Positions 13,206 to 22,864 of a stretch of DNA of 64,000 bases are shown here, in pieces. This stretch comes from Sparus aurata (taxonomy: Eukaryota; Chordata; Actinopteri; Spariformes; Sparidae), in the NCBI RefSeq assembly GCF_900880675.1, contig NC_044199.1:21380527-21444526 (forward strand), in the 5' to 3' direction. The first letter of the stretch is position 1; the number at the start of each line of letters is the position of its first letter. Made by a program: the position numbers and the translations under genes. Below the pieces are notes generated by a model that saw only the letters and a program-made list of their open reading frames with translations, did not search any database and had not been told where the DNA came from.

Positions 13206-13325
13206 GCGCCGGAGGTCGAGTGGTTGGAGTGCATGCCACATACGCAGTGGACCCAGGTTTGAATTTAGGGCGGAGGAAGTTTACTGCAAGCCACAACCCC
13301 CCCTTCTCTGTCCCACTTCCAATCT
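13206..13325 (+). repeat. tRNA-like SINE segment in U3
   Basis: Same module as in U0 and U1: A-box-like ggtcgagtggttggagtgc, B-box-like ggtttgaat, and a pyrimidine-rich tail. Confidence 0.6.
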
Positions 13326-13692
13326 AGAGAAGGCCGTAACACTTCACACAACGTAACGGTGCAGAATCGATTGTCAAAACGTACCCGATTATTAAATGTT
13401 TTAGAAATCATTCACCTGCAGCCCATTAGGATTTCTGTGGATTGCACGAAGTTGTTCTGACTTCACCTGAAAGCGCTTGATACTGGCAGGGGCAACCCAC
13501 CGCGTTACAAACACATGTTGGGAGAAGAGGCTGATATTCACCCCCGGCGTGCACCGTCCAAAACGCAGGCGGTTGCCGCCTCCATGAACAACGATCGAGG
13601 AACGGGGCTTAAGCCGCGACGCGTTTGGACGGCGGCACGCCCCGACGCGCGCGCGGACTGCGAGGGCCCGTTCATCACTGCTTGCAGTTTTA

Positions 13693-16600
13693 ATTCTTCG
13701 TTATTATTATTCCGATCCGACATCGACTGCAGTTTTGGATGCCTGAACATAATCGAAAACTCTCCAAATTTGGAATTTGCATCACGTTAAGCGAAAATAG
13801 CGATCCTGCATTGTCAATGGGCGTGGTCGTGACCTGCGGGCTCTGTAGCGCCCCCTAATGTTTATCCCCGCCTCCCACAAGTGCGTAGAAGAACGAAATT
13901 CAATTTGCAGATTCCTCATGACCAGACGCACAAAAAACCCAGTGGGACCACTAGTGTCACTCCAACAGGAAGTCAGCTATTTAGATGTGTGGCGGCGTTT
14001 TTGTCCAATTCATGCCTACTTTGAAAACTATCTTGTCCTAGAGCTTAAACACGACAGTCTTCACATTAACACAGTAATTTTCTTCATGCCTTGGAGAACA
14101 AAAGTTATTAAAATCTTTCAGCTGCGACATACTTTAGTGGGCGGGGCGGTGGAAACCAATTTTTCCTCACGCCATCAAGCATCGAGGCTTTATAACTTCA
14201 ACATACAATTTCCTATCCACACCAAACCACTTGTAACTGTAGAGGCTGTCTCCCCGAACAAATCTCAGCATCAACACTAAGTCGGCCATTTTGATTTTGG
14301 CCGCCATGTTGAAATATTGCCAATCTTCGTACTTAAATTAGCTCCTCCTACAGATGTAACGCCACCGACTTCAAAGTCACTCAGTAGCATCCTCTGACCT
14401 TGAAGATGAAAACTTATGGAAATCTTTATCCTACGTCATACCTGCTGGCCACAGTGGAGCGGGCAATTCGAATCCTTCGCCGTAAAGCATCGTGTCCTCA
14501 TAACTTCTTCATACAATGTCTTATCTCGGCCAAATCTCTCAGGAATGCAGAGGGAGTCGCCCTGATGAGATCTGTGTAGTCATGGGGCGTGGCCGTGACG
14601 CGTGGGCTCTGTAGCGCCCCCTATTGTGATGCCCCGCCTCCTACATGTAACATAGAAGGACGAAAAAATGGTACGCATATTCCTCATGACCGGACGCACA
14701 AAAAGCCCATTTGGACCCCTAGTGTCAGTCCAACAGGAAGGCAGCCATTTAGATGTGTGGCGGCGTTTTTGTCCAAATCATGCCTACTTTGAAAATTATC
14801 TTGTCCTAGAGCTTAAACACCACAGTCTTCAAATTAACTCAGTAATTTTCTTCATGCCTCGAAGAACAAAATTTATGGAAATCATTCAAATGCGCGATGG
14901 TTATGTTGGCCGTTCGGTGGAAACCATTTTGTCCTCACGCCGTCAAGCATCGAGGCTTTATAACTTCAACATACAATTTCCTATCCACACCAAACTGCTT
15001 GTAACTGTAGATGCTGTCTCCCCGAACAAATCTCAGCATCAATACTTAGTCTGCCATTTTGCGTTTGGCCGCCATGTTGAATTACGCCAATCTTCGTACT
15101 TAAATTATCTCCTCCTACAGGTGTAACACCACGGACTTCAAAGTCACTCAGTAGCATCCTCTGACCTTGAAGATGAAAAGTTATGGAAATCTTTATCCTA
15201 CGTCATACCTGCTGGCAGTTGCGGAGCCCGCCATAACAATCCTTCGCCATGAAGCATCAAGTCCTGATAACTCCTTCATACTATTTCCTAGCTCGGCCAA
15301 ATCTAGAGGGAATCGAGAGGGAGTCGCCCTGAATAGATCTTTGCATCAATACTGTGTCATATCTATAGCGCCACCCACTGGAAACATGAAGTAAGTTTTA
15401 TCGCGGTCAATTTTGGCGCCCTACATGCATGTACATGAATGAAATGTGGCACGCATGTGTGTTATGACAAGACGCACAAATGACTCATTTACACCCACAC
15501 TCTCAGTCCAACAGGAAGTGGTCTATTTTGCTTAGAAGCACATGAATTTATGGTGTACGTGATACAAGTCGCCACTAGATGGCACTGTTGTCTTTCAAGG
15601 CACATGTATCCTATCTAGATAACCTCTGAATGATTCCATTCAATTCCAGTAAGGCAGCCGCATATTCATCAGATTTTATTGAAACTTCAAAAGGTGGCAG
15701 CACGCACTTCTTGGAATAAAAACTAGCAAACAAAGCAGAACTTAGATCAAAAGCTTGACACTGATAGACAGCCATAAATACATTTTTGAAAGAAGGCAAG
15801 TGAAGCATTATTCTACACTCATTTATGTGCAGTAATGACAAACATAGTCAGATGTACATGGCATTTGCAGGTAGTTTTTTCTACATTGCACGTTACAACA
15901 GGGCATATTTGAAGGGTAATGGGTAGAGCCACATAATGGATAAGTGAGTGGTAGTGAGCCACAGCACACAATTTTCAAATAAGCCAATTTGCTAAGAATG
16001 CCATTTGCGTGTTGTGTCTGCCCTGTCAATGTGGCACACAACAAGATGTGTGTAGTTGTGATTCTGCCCAACTCTTCCGCGATGAACGAATTGGATTCCA
16101 CTGTGATATGAAACAACTGAGTGAGTTCTTTGGTTAAACACCGCTACTGCAGGACGCTGGTCAAACCTGGTCACTTGACCGCTGTCCCTTTACAAAAGGA
16201 AGAATCACATCTGGCTGCACTCCACTACCTAAATCTACCACCTATCTTAATCTTTGGCATTCCACTTCCATCCTCCCCTATGATGCGCTGCCTTCCTGCC
16301 TTCACAGTGACAACAGAAGGCAGTGTCTTAGCTGCGCTGGTAGTCGAGTGGTTAGAGTGCATGCCACATACGCAGTGGGCCCGGGTTCGAATTTAGGGCA
16401 GAGGAAGTTTACTGCAAGCCACAACCCCCCCTTCTCTGTCCCACTTCCAATCTATTCCCTGCAAAACACAGGTGTCCGTGCCTGAATTCCAGACAAAGGC
16501 AAAGAGAAGGCCATAACACTTCACACAACATAACAGTGCAGAATCGATTGTCAAAACGTACCTGCTTACTAAATGTTTTAGAAATCATTCACCTGTAGTC

Positions 16601-16868
16601 CATTTGGATTTCTGTGGATGGCAGGATGTTGTTCTGACTTCACCTGAAAGCGCTAGATACTGGCAGGGGCAACCCACCACGTTACAAACACACGTTGGGA
16701 GAAGAGGCTGATCTTCACCTCTGGCGTGCACTGTCCCAAACGCAGGCAGTTGCCGCCTCCGTGAACAATGACCAAGCAACGGGGCTTAAGCTGCGGCGCG
16801 TTTGGACGGCAGCACGCCCCGGCGCGCGCGTGGACTGCGAGGGCCCGTTCATCACTGCTTGCAGTTTT
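13693..16868 (+). repeat. Tandem array unit U4 (near-copy of U2's first half)
   Basis: Matches U2 at +6973 but lacks both gggcccgag segments at its start. After about 15126 it follows the U1/U3 arrangement, keeping the tRNA-like segment and the GC-rich end that U2 lost. Confidence 0.8.
16334..16512 (+). repeat. tRNA-like SINE segment in U4
   Basis: A-box-like ggtagtcgagtggttagagtgc and B-box gggttcgaat are well preserved, followed by the cttctctgtcccacttcc tail and the block ending near aaggcaaagagaagg. Confidence 0.65.
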
Positions 16869-17730
16869 ATCATCATTATTTTTCTTCTCACAAAATGATC
16901 GCATTTTTCACTGCCTGAACATACCCCAAAACTCACCAAACGTGGAATATAAGTCACACCTGGCGAAAAATGTTATGATCTATTGTCGTCCTGAATTTCC
17001 ACCACTAGGTGGCGCTGTTATTAAGGAAAGTGCGTTTTGGCTAATAACTCCCATATACTGTGTCGCACATTCAAAAACCTTTTACCCACGCGTTCAGTGA
17101 ATTGTGCTGAATCTCGTGGTATAGGGCATATTTCCGCCTACCGTTTTTTTTTCACTACGTCGAAAAATGTCGAAAACCTACTTTTTCGAACTCCTCCCAG
17201 GCGATTTCACCGATTTGCACAAAACTGGCTCTTTAAATTGAAGTATTTTAGATCTCCATAAGGGTACTTCGGATTAACACGAAACTTAGTACAATTATCG
17301 TCAGTGCCCTCCTGAGGACAGCTGAGGGAGGGTTTACCGATCCACCACTAGGTGTCGCTCTGGTGGCCGTTTAATTTAATATTTGGCACTGTGCCCACAC
17401 CATAACACTTGTGGAAACAAAATTCATAGTGCTATAGAATGGCCCCTGTAACTTACACACCAAAAATGACCAGGAGGTGGTGCTATTTTCAATGCAAAAG
17501 CGTTTTTGGCCCATAACTCGCACAATGTCGCACATTGTTAAACCTCATATCTGTGTGTTCCCTGAATTCAGCTGAATTGTGTGGTGTAAGCCATGCCCAC
17601 TTTCACAGTAATTTTCCATTCGCAAAATAATGACAAATGAAAAACCTACTTTTTCGAACTTCTCCTAGACGATTTCACTAATTTGCACCAAACCTTGCAT
17701 GTAGCATCTGCGGACCCTCCTGACAAAAAG
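16869..17730 (+). repeat. Diverged right end of the array (U5)
   Basis: Shares the cctgaacatacc...aactcacc landmark with U1 and U3, then runs through repeat sequence not found in the central units. It includes tcgaactcctcccaggcgat at 17187, also found at base 1, and a related form near 17653. It looks older and more diverged than U1-U4. Confidence 0.6.
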
Positions 17731-17734
17731 TTAT

Positions 17735-18024
17735 CAAAAGACTAGTAACCGGAAGGTTGCTGGTTCAAATCCCTGGCTCCCCAGGGTGGGACTGAGCTAC
17801 ATGCCGAAGTATCCTTGAGCAAGATACTGAACCCCAAATTGCTCCTGAAGTGCAGTTGGCACCCTTGTGGCAGCCACTGCCATCAGTAAGGGCCCTGCGA
17901 TGAGCTGGCGACTCATCCAGGGAGTACCCTGGCCTTCGCCCATAGAGTCACTGGATTTGGCCCCAATAACCCCCACTCCACTGTGAAAAAAGGTGGTATA
18001 AAGCGGTAACATCACCTGCTTATA
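17735..18024 (+). repeat. tRNA-derived SINE, 5'-truncated
   Basis: Contains a B-box-like ggttcaaatcc and the body accccaaattgctcctgaag ... ccctgcgatgagctggcgac, shared with the copy at 20518-20807. It abuts a Tc1 remnant directly. Confidence 0.75.
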
Positions 18025-18192
18025 ATGGGTGTGCATGGAGAAAGCGGAAGAAAACGAAACGAAGGTTGTCAGGATTCATTTGTGGAATTTCTTGCCTTCT
18101 TAATGAGGTTCGGACCATCAGTTGTGTTGTGCAGAAGTCAGGTTAGTACACAGGTGACAGCTCTATTTGACAACTGTTTAACAGTTCATATC

Positions 18193-18703
18193 ATGGCAAG
18201 AACCAATCAGCTAAGTAAAGAGAAACGACAGTCCATTACTTTAAGAACTTAAGGTCAGTCAGTCTGGAAAATTGCAAAAACTTTGAATGTATCCCCAAGT
18301 GCAGTTGCAAAAACCATCAAGCGCTACAATGAAACTCGGTCACATGAGGACCGCCCTATGAAAGGATAACCAAGAGTCACCTCTGCTGCTGCGGATAAGT
18401 TCATCCGAGTCACCAGCCTCAGAAATCGCAAGTTAACAGCACCTCAGATTCAAGCCCAGATGAATGCCACACAAAGTTCTAGTAGCAGACACATCTCTAC
18501 ATCAATTGTTTAGAGGAGACTGCGCGAATCAGGCCTTTATGGTCAAATAGCTGCTAAAAACACTATTAAGGAAAAGCAACAAGCAGAAGAGATTTGTTTG
18601 GGCCAAGAAACACAAGGAATGGACATTAGACCAGTGGAAATCTGTCCTTTGGTCTGATGAGTCCAAATTTGAGATCTTTGGTTCCACCCGCCGTGTCTTT
18701 GTA
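18193..18703 (+). pseudogene. Tc1/mariner transposase pseudogene
   Basis: The frame starts MARTNQLSKEKRQS, the usual N-terminal helix-turn-helix region of fish Tc1 transposases. It continues through an SVWKIAKTLNVSPSAV-type segment and ends near EWTLDQWKSVLWSDESKFEIFG, the region of the second catalytic Asp. In-frame stops near 18250, 18367 and 18511 and at least one frame change break it. The C-terminal third with the catalytic Glu is missing. I found no clear terminal inverted repeats. Expected protein length for the family is about 340 residues; this covers roughly 170. Confidence 0.88.
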
Positions 18704-18780
18704 TGACGCAGCAAACACCTTTGCTGTGTCATACAAGCGCTTGATGGTCTCTGTATGCATGTATCCCACCGTGTGTGTTC

Positions 18781-18832
18781 ATATATATAAATATATATAT
18801 ATATACATTTTATATATATATATATATATATA
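18781..18832. repeat. (TA)n microsatellite, left part
   Basis: Nearly pure TA repeat. Together with 19542-19608 it probably formed one tract before an element inserted. Confidence 0.9.
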
Positions 18833-19537
18833 TTAGGGCCGGGACTCGATTAAAAAAATTAATCGAAATAATCAGAGGCTTTGTAATTAATTAATCGAAA
18901 TTAATCGCATTTTAATCGCATATAAATATTTGACCTGAGAACAGTGAGAAGCAATTTTTTTCACATGGATTTTAGTATACCATTGAATAATGACTGAATA
19001 CAGAAGCTTAAGCAACAAAAAATTGTTTTTGTTTTTTCAAGACCAACAGACCAGTGCAATTTTGGCCTTATTGACAGAACAGCTGAAGATATGACAGGAA
19101 ACAGGGAGAGAGAGGGGGGGGGGGAGTGACACGCAGCAAACGGACCCAGGCCGGGAATCGAACCCGGGTCTGCTGCAGAGCCTCGGCACATGGGACGCGC
19201 GCTCTACCCACTGAGCTAAACGCTGCCCTGACCAGTGCAATTTTTGCCATAAAGTGCAGCAATAGCATGCTCTTATCTACGCTGCCATCCGTCCGCTTTT
19301 GAAAACAAAATTTCCCATCCACGGGGCCAACCAAAGCAGTCTCATCTGCTTCTTCGTTCATTGTTGTTGTCTGAAGTCATGAACGTTAGTTGATGCTCCA
19401 GTATAATCGGTACCCCTGAAACTCTTCCAGTGAGAAACGTTCCGCGGTACAAAAATAAGTGCGATTAAAATGCGTTAATTTTTTTATGCATTTTTGTGTA
19501 ATTAATTAATCGTAATTAACGCGTTAAAGTCCCATCC

Positions 19538-19541
<4 letters not shown>
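18833..19541. mobile_element. Non-autonomous hAT-like element inside a TA tract
   Basis: Left end TTAGGGCCGGGACT and right end AGTCCCATCCCTAA are imperfect inverted repeats. Subterminal regions are rich in attaatcg on both sides. The flanks are TA repeat, so the target duplication cannot be measured. No transposase; a SINE is nested inside. Confidence 0.7.
19064..19229 (-). mobile_element. tRNA-derived SINE (reverse orientation)
   Basis: On the - strand it begins gggcagcgtttagctcagtg (A box), has ggttcgattcc (B box), and ends with a ctctctctccctgtttcctg tail and cttcagctgttctgtcaata. A 15-bp direct repeat, gaccagtgcaatttt, flanks it at 19049-19063 and 19230-19244, as expected for LINE-driven insertion. 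Confidence 0.88.

Positions 19542-19608
<67 letters not shown>
19542..19608. repeat. (TA)n microsatellite, right part
   Basis: Continuous TA repeat of about 67 bp. Confidence 0.95.
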
Positions 19609-19611
<3 letters not shown>

Positions 19612-19834
19612 GGGGGTGGTGGTGAAAAGAAAAAGAAAAGAGAAGTCTGACCATTTATAATAATAAAAAAATAAAAAAAGATGTATGGTGTGTGCTATAC
19701 ATAAGACTAACATAGACCAATAGTGAAAATAGATAATATTCATTCAATTTTACCACCATTGCAATGCAATTCAGTCTAACCTAATGTGTGTGTTTATATA
19801 TATATATTTGTACGTGTTTATATATATATATATA

Positions 19835-19885
<51 letters not shown>

Positions 19886-20060
19886 GTGTGTGTGTATATA
19901 TATATGCACTTGCACTTGCTTTTTGCACTCTGGTTACATTGAATTGCATTGCAATGGCGGTAAAGTTGAATGCATCTTTTTTTTTTTAAATGGTCAGACT
20001 TCTCTTTTCTTTTTCTTTTCTCTTCAGATGCACTTTTAAAATATTTCACCACCACCCCCA
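19612..20060. repeat. Large imperfect inverted repeat with TA/TG loop
   Basis: The left arm (about 19612-19780) has gtggtggtgaaaagaaaaag, then agaagtctgaccattt, then accattgcaatgcaattca. The right arm (about 19930-20060) has the reverse complements in reverse order. The right arm lacks about 70 bp of the left. The loop (19790-19906) is tatata and tgtgtg repeat. It may be a transposon hairpin or a local inverted duplication. Confidence 0.8.
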
Positions 20061-20517
20061 GTGACACAGCATCAGGTGCTCCTGTCCCCTCTACCTCAGC
20101 ACAGCAGTCACTTGTTTTCGTGTTTTTATTTTGTATGTAAATAGAATATTCTTTACTATGTTTGTGCAATGTATTCTTTATATTGTATTTTTAATCTATC
20201 ACTTGTTTCTTTCTTCAGCTTTATTCGGTGTGATATTTTTGACTTGAAGAAATATAATCCTGAATACATACTTACAGTTTCTGTGTGAGTGTATGAAAAT
20301 TGATTGTGAAATTGACTGCGGTGCAAGGGGGCACCAACTCAAATCTTGCCTAAGGCACCAAATTGGTCAGGGCCTGCACTGACGAAAATACAGAGTCAAA
20401 CAATTAAAACGCCTTTCACTTTTAACGTAAACAACATACAACACTGTTCATGTAAGTAATGGGTTTACTCAAAATAAAGTGAGTGAACAAACAATTAACT
20501 AAATCATCTACTTTTAG

Positions 20518-20807
20518 TGGGGCGGCTGTAGCTCAGCAGGTAAGGCAGGTCGACCATTGATTGGAAGGTTGCTGGTTAACATCCCGGCTCCCCCGGGCTG
20601 AGCTGAGCTTCATGTTCAAGCGTCCTTGAGCAAAACACTAAACCCCAAATTGCTCCTGAGGGCCCTGCGATGAGCTGGCGACTCGTCCAGGGTGTACCCT
20701 GCCTTCGCCCGGAGACAGCTGGGATTTGCTCCAGCAACAAACCCCGAGACTCCATAAAAAGGATAAAACGGTTACAGACGATGGGGTCTTTTATGACATG
20801 ACATGTC
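20518..20807 (+). mobile_element. tRNA-derived SINE
   Basis: Starts ggggcggctgtagctcagca (A box), with a degenerate B box near ggttaacatcc. The body gaccctgcgatgagct-type region is shared with 17735-18024, and the end resembles a LINE tail (aggataaaacggttacag). The direct repeat acttttag lies at 20510-20517 and 20808-20815. Confidence 0.85.
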
Positions 20808-20883
20808 ACTTTTAGGTTAACCAAACGGTTTGCTCAGACGTTACCTGGAAATGTCATCATTCAATTTATACCCACTATCTGGA

Positions 20884-20894
20884 CGTGGACCAAT
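20884..20894 (-). promoter_or_regulatory. hyou1: ERSE-II box 1 (with HIF-type core)
   Basis: CGTGGACCAAT is the exact reverse complement of the ERSE-II consensus ATTGG-N-CCACG, bound by NF-Y with ATF6 or XBP1 in ER-stress genes. The overlapping ACGTG (20883-20887) also fits the hypoxia core RCGTG. It lies about 790 bp upstream of the inferred first-exon donor. Confidence 0.7.
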
Positions 20895-20911
20895 TGGATG
20901 TAGACAGAAGT

Positions 20912-20920
20912 CGACGTCAT
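20912..20920. promoter_or_regulatory. hyou1: CRE/ATF6-like TGACGTC core
   Basis: cgacgtcat reads atgacgtcg on the other strand, containing TGACGTC, close to CRE and UPRE cores. It lies between the two ERSE-II boxes. A single short motif is weak alone; its position gives it weight. Confidence 0.4.
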
Positions 20921-20928
20921 TCACCTCA

Positions 20929-20939
20929 CGTGGACCAAT
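20929..20939 (-). promoter_or_regulatory. hyou1: ERSE-II box 2 (with E-box/HIF core)
   Basis: A second exact ERSE-II (CGTGGACCAAT), 45 bp after the first and in the same orientation. It overlaps CACGTG, an E-box, and an RCGTG core. A further GCGTG lies at 20951-20955. Confidence 0.7.
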
Positions 20940-21486
20940 CATGGGGCAGTGCGTGGAGCGGCTTGTTGTTGCACAAGGCATCGCTGCAAGCGTAGTTAAT
21001 TTGCGGAAGGAAGGGAGTCCACCCTTCAAAACAAGAGTACGTACATAGCTAGTAATTTGGTCATGGTCGTGTTTTGCTAACAGTTTTGTTGTAGTTATGA
21101 AATAGTATATCCAAAATAGCATGTCTTTACCGCACAGTCTTTAATTTGTCTCCCGGACAAGTGTTTGTTTTTCCTTTGGGCCAGATTAACGTATTAAAGC
21201 ACAATTCTGAAATGCCTCTTTTTGAAATTCTGAAAGGACATTCACAGCATTTTGTTATTGTTAAGTGACAAAGTGACAAAGTGCTTAACACATTTCATTT
21301 TTTAAGAGCCCTATTCACATTTTTCTTTATCATCAATTTGATACTAGATCATCAATAACTGATAGCCTTTCACAACACCTCTCCTTTTGTCTACGTTATG
21401 TTTTGCTCTCAAATGCTAACCGGAAACAGTATTTGTGGATGCTGCTACCTTGACCATTTCCTCTTCCAGCAGCAGCTCGAGTAGGT

Positions 21487-21505
21487 CCAATGAGGTGACG
21501 CCGCG
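21487..21505 (+). promoter_or_regulatory. hyou1: ERSE-like box near the start site
   Basis: CCAATGAGGTGACGCCGCG fits CCAAT-N9-CCACG, the ER stress response element, with one mismatch (CCGCG). The spacing of exactly nine bases is kept. It lies 51 bp upstream of a TATA-like box. Confidence 0.55.
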
Positions 21506-21555
21506 TTCTGGGGCCGACTGCCGAGAGCAAGCCGGTAATAAGTGGAAGAAGAAAC

Positions 21556-21562
21556 TATAAAG
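21556..21562 (+). promoter_or_regulatory. hyou1: TATA-like box TATAAAG
   Basis: Placed about 50 bp after the ERSE-like box and about 120 bp before the inferred first-exon donor. It would put the transcription start near 21587. Start position is inference. Confidence 0.5.
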
Positions 21563-21586
21563 TGTGCCAACAAAGAGAGTTAAGAC

Positions 21587-21678
21587 AAAATCAGGGACAC
21601 CATTTCCTCAACTTGACCGGAGAAGCACAGTCTGTTGGTAGCCCCTTCTAAGTCTCATTCGTGCCGACTGTGGAAAAG
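21587..21678 (+). other. hyou1: hyou1 non-coding exon 1 (inferred)
   Basis: The segment ends at tggaaaag followed by the strong donor GTAAGT (21679). The next exon starts at 22789 and carries the ATG six bases in. The 5' limit is inferred only from the TATA-like box. An alternative start nearer the ERSE-II pair is possible, but I see no clear donor for it. Confidence 0.5.
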
Positions 21679-22794
21679 GTAAGTTCAGCCCACAGCACAG
21701 TGTGTCAATCATGCTTTTATATTGACGGTTGTCGGTGAGCTAGCAAACAGTAGCTGTCAACTTATAAAATAGCTTTTTCTTCATAGTGCTAGATTTGTAA
21801 TTTGTCCACGTTTCCCAGTTGTGTTTTAACTGAATGGTTCTTACATTGAATGGTGCAACGCTAAAATGATTTGCTGTAGACAACTTGGCTATATCGCTAA
21901 TACACATGAGCAACGTATCCTTTGACTAGCCAGGTCATCTAAGTGATTTTCGGAAGCTAAAACATTTGTGCTGAATGATGAAGGTTTGAATTGTGCATCC
22001 ATTTTGCATTTATGCGTCACTGCCTCAACTGGGGCTAGAGGTCTCTGCGCAGATGCCTGTTGTCCTCTCCCTAAAACAATGTTTTGGATTTTATGGACAC
22101 AATCTGAATTTTAAGGCTACAATATGAGTATTCCCTGTTGTCAACACAGTCTCATTCTCTTTTCTGAGTGCAGAGTTCCTTCTTATACATGTTTAAGCTT
22201 AGGCCAGCATTAAAGTATGATAGTTATAGTAATGCCACGTGTTTGCACACTGTGTGTACCTGTGTGGGTGGGGTCTGGTGTATTAGATTATTTGCATATC
22301 CTTGGACAAATGCCAGGACATTAGCTGTCCATTACCTGGCTAATCACAGTCACATTAGCACTGAAGAAACATAAATGGTGATTGGACATTTACCAAAAGT
22401 GGTATGATGCAAATATCCCTTCTTCCTTGAAGTCCCGTGAAGACATTAAGCTTAAGTGTAAGCCCAAAGAGCAGGATTGGTGGACGATCATCTTGGTGCT
22501 CATGGAGGTTGCACCTGCTTCCATGCAGTAAATGAAAAGAACAAGTAACGAGACTGGACAAAAACATCTTCTCTACAGTGCAGTGCAGGTGGTTGGACAA
22601 ATATGAGCATGAAATAAAAGGTTCTTGGTATTGATGATGCTGTGTGATGAGTTTACTGTAAGAGAATGCTCAAAGCTGAGGATTTGATATACTGGCCATA
22701 TATGAACAAGGTTAGGACAAGGAATGACCTCTGTAAATCCACTCAGATGATTTTAAGTGTTTGTTTTTTTATTTGTTTGTCTTTACAGCTCATC

Positions 22795-22864
22795 ATGGGG
22801 GACAGAAAGCTAGGGCTGATTGCTCTCTTCTGCCTTGTCCTGGCAGTGTTGCCTTCTCACACAG
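22795..22864 (+). CDS. hyou1: hyou1 coding exon 2: start codon and signal peptide
   Basis: Exon begins at 22789 after ctttacag; ATG at 22795. It encodes MGDRKLGLIALFCLVLAVLP, a basic start and hydrophobic core typical of a signal peptide, ending near SHT. Donor GTAATA; leaves one base of a Val codon. Confidence 0.9.

Larger units (their letters stand above)
10525..13692 (+). repeat. Tandem array unit U3 (near-copy of U1)
   Basis: Matches U1 at +7044 with few differences (3481 to 10525, 3962 to 11006, 4677 to 11721). Differences include a 12-bp duplication of ccactggaaac near 12241, about 53 bp present at 12489-12541 but absent from U1, and a perfect palindrome at 12963-12999. Confidence 0.85.

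Noticed and set aside
3481..16868. CRISPR-like or bacterial tandem array
   Set aside because: Units are kilobases long, there are no regular short spacers, and the context is a vertebrate genome.
19130..19229. Possible functional tRNA gene on the - strand
   Set aside because: A and B boxes are good, but it is flanked by a 15-bp target duplication and has a SINE tail, so it is a retroposed SINE.
19516..20169. Tyr/Ile-rich open frames
   Set aside because: Translations of TA and TG microsatellites.
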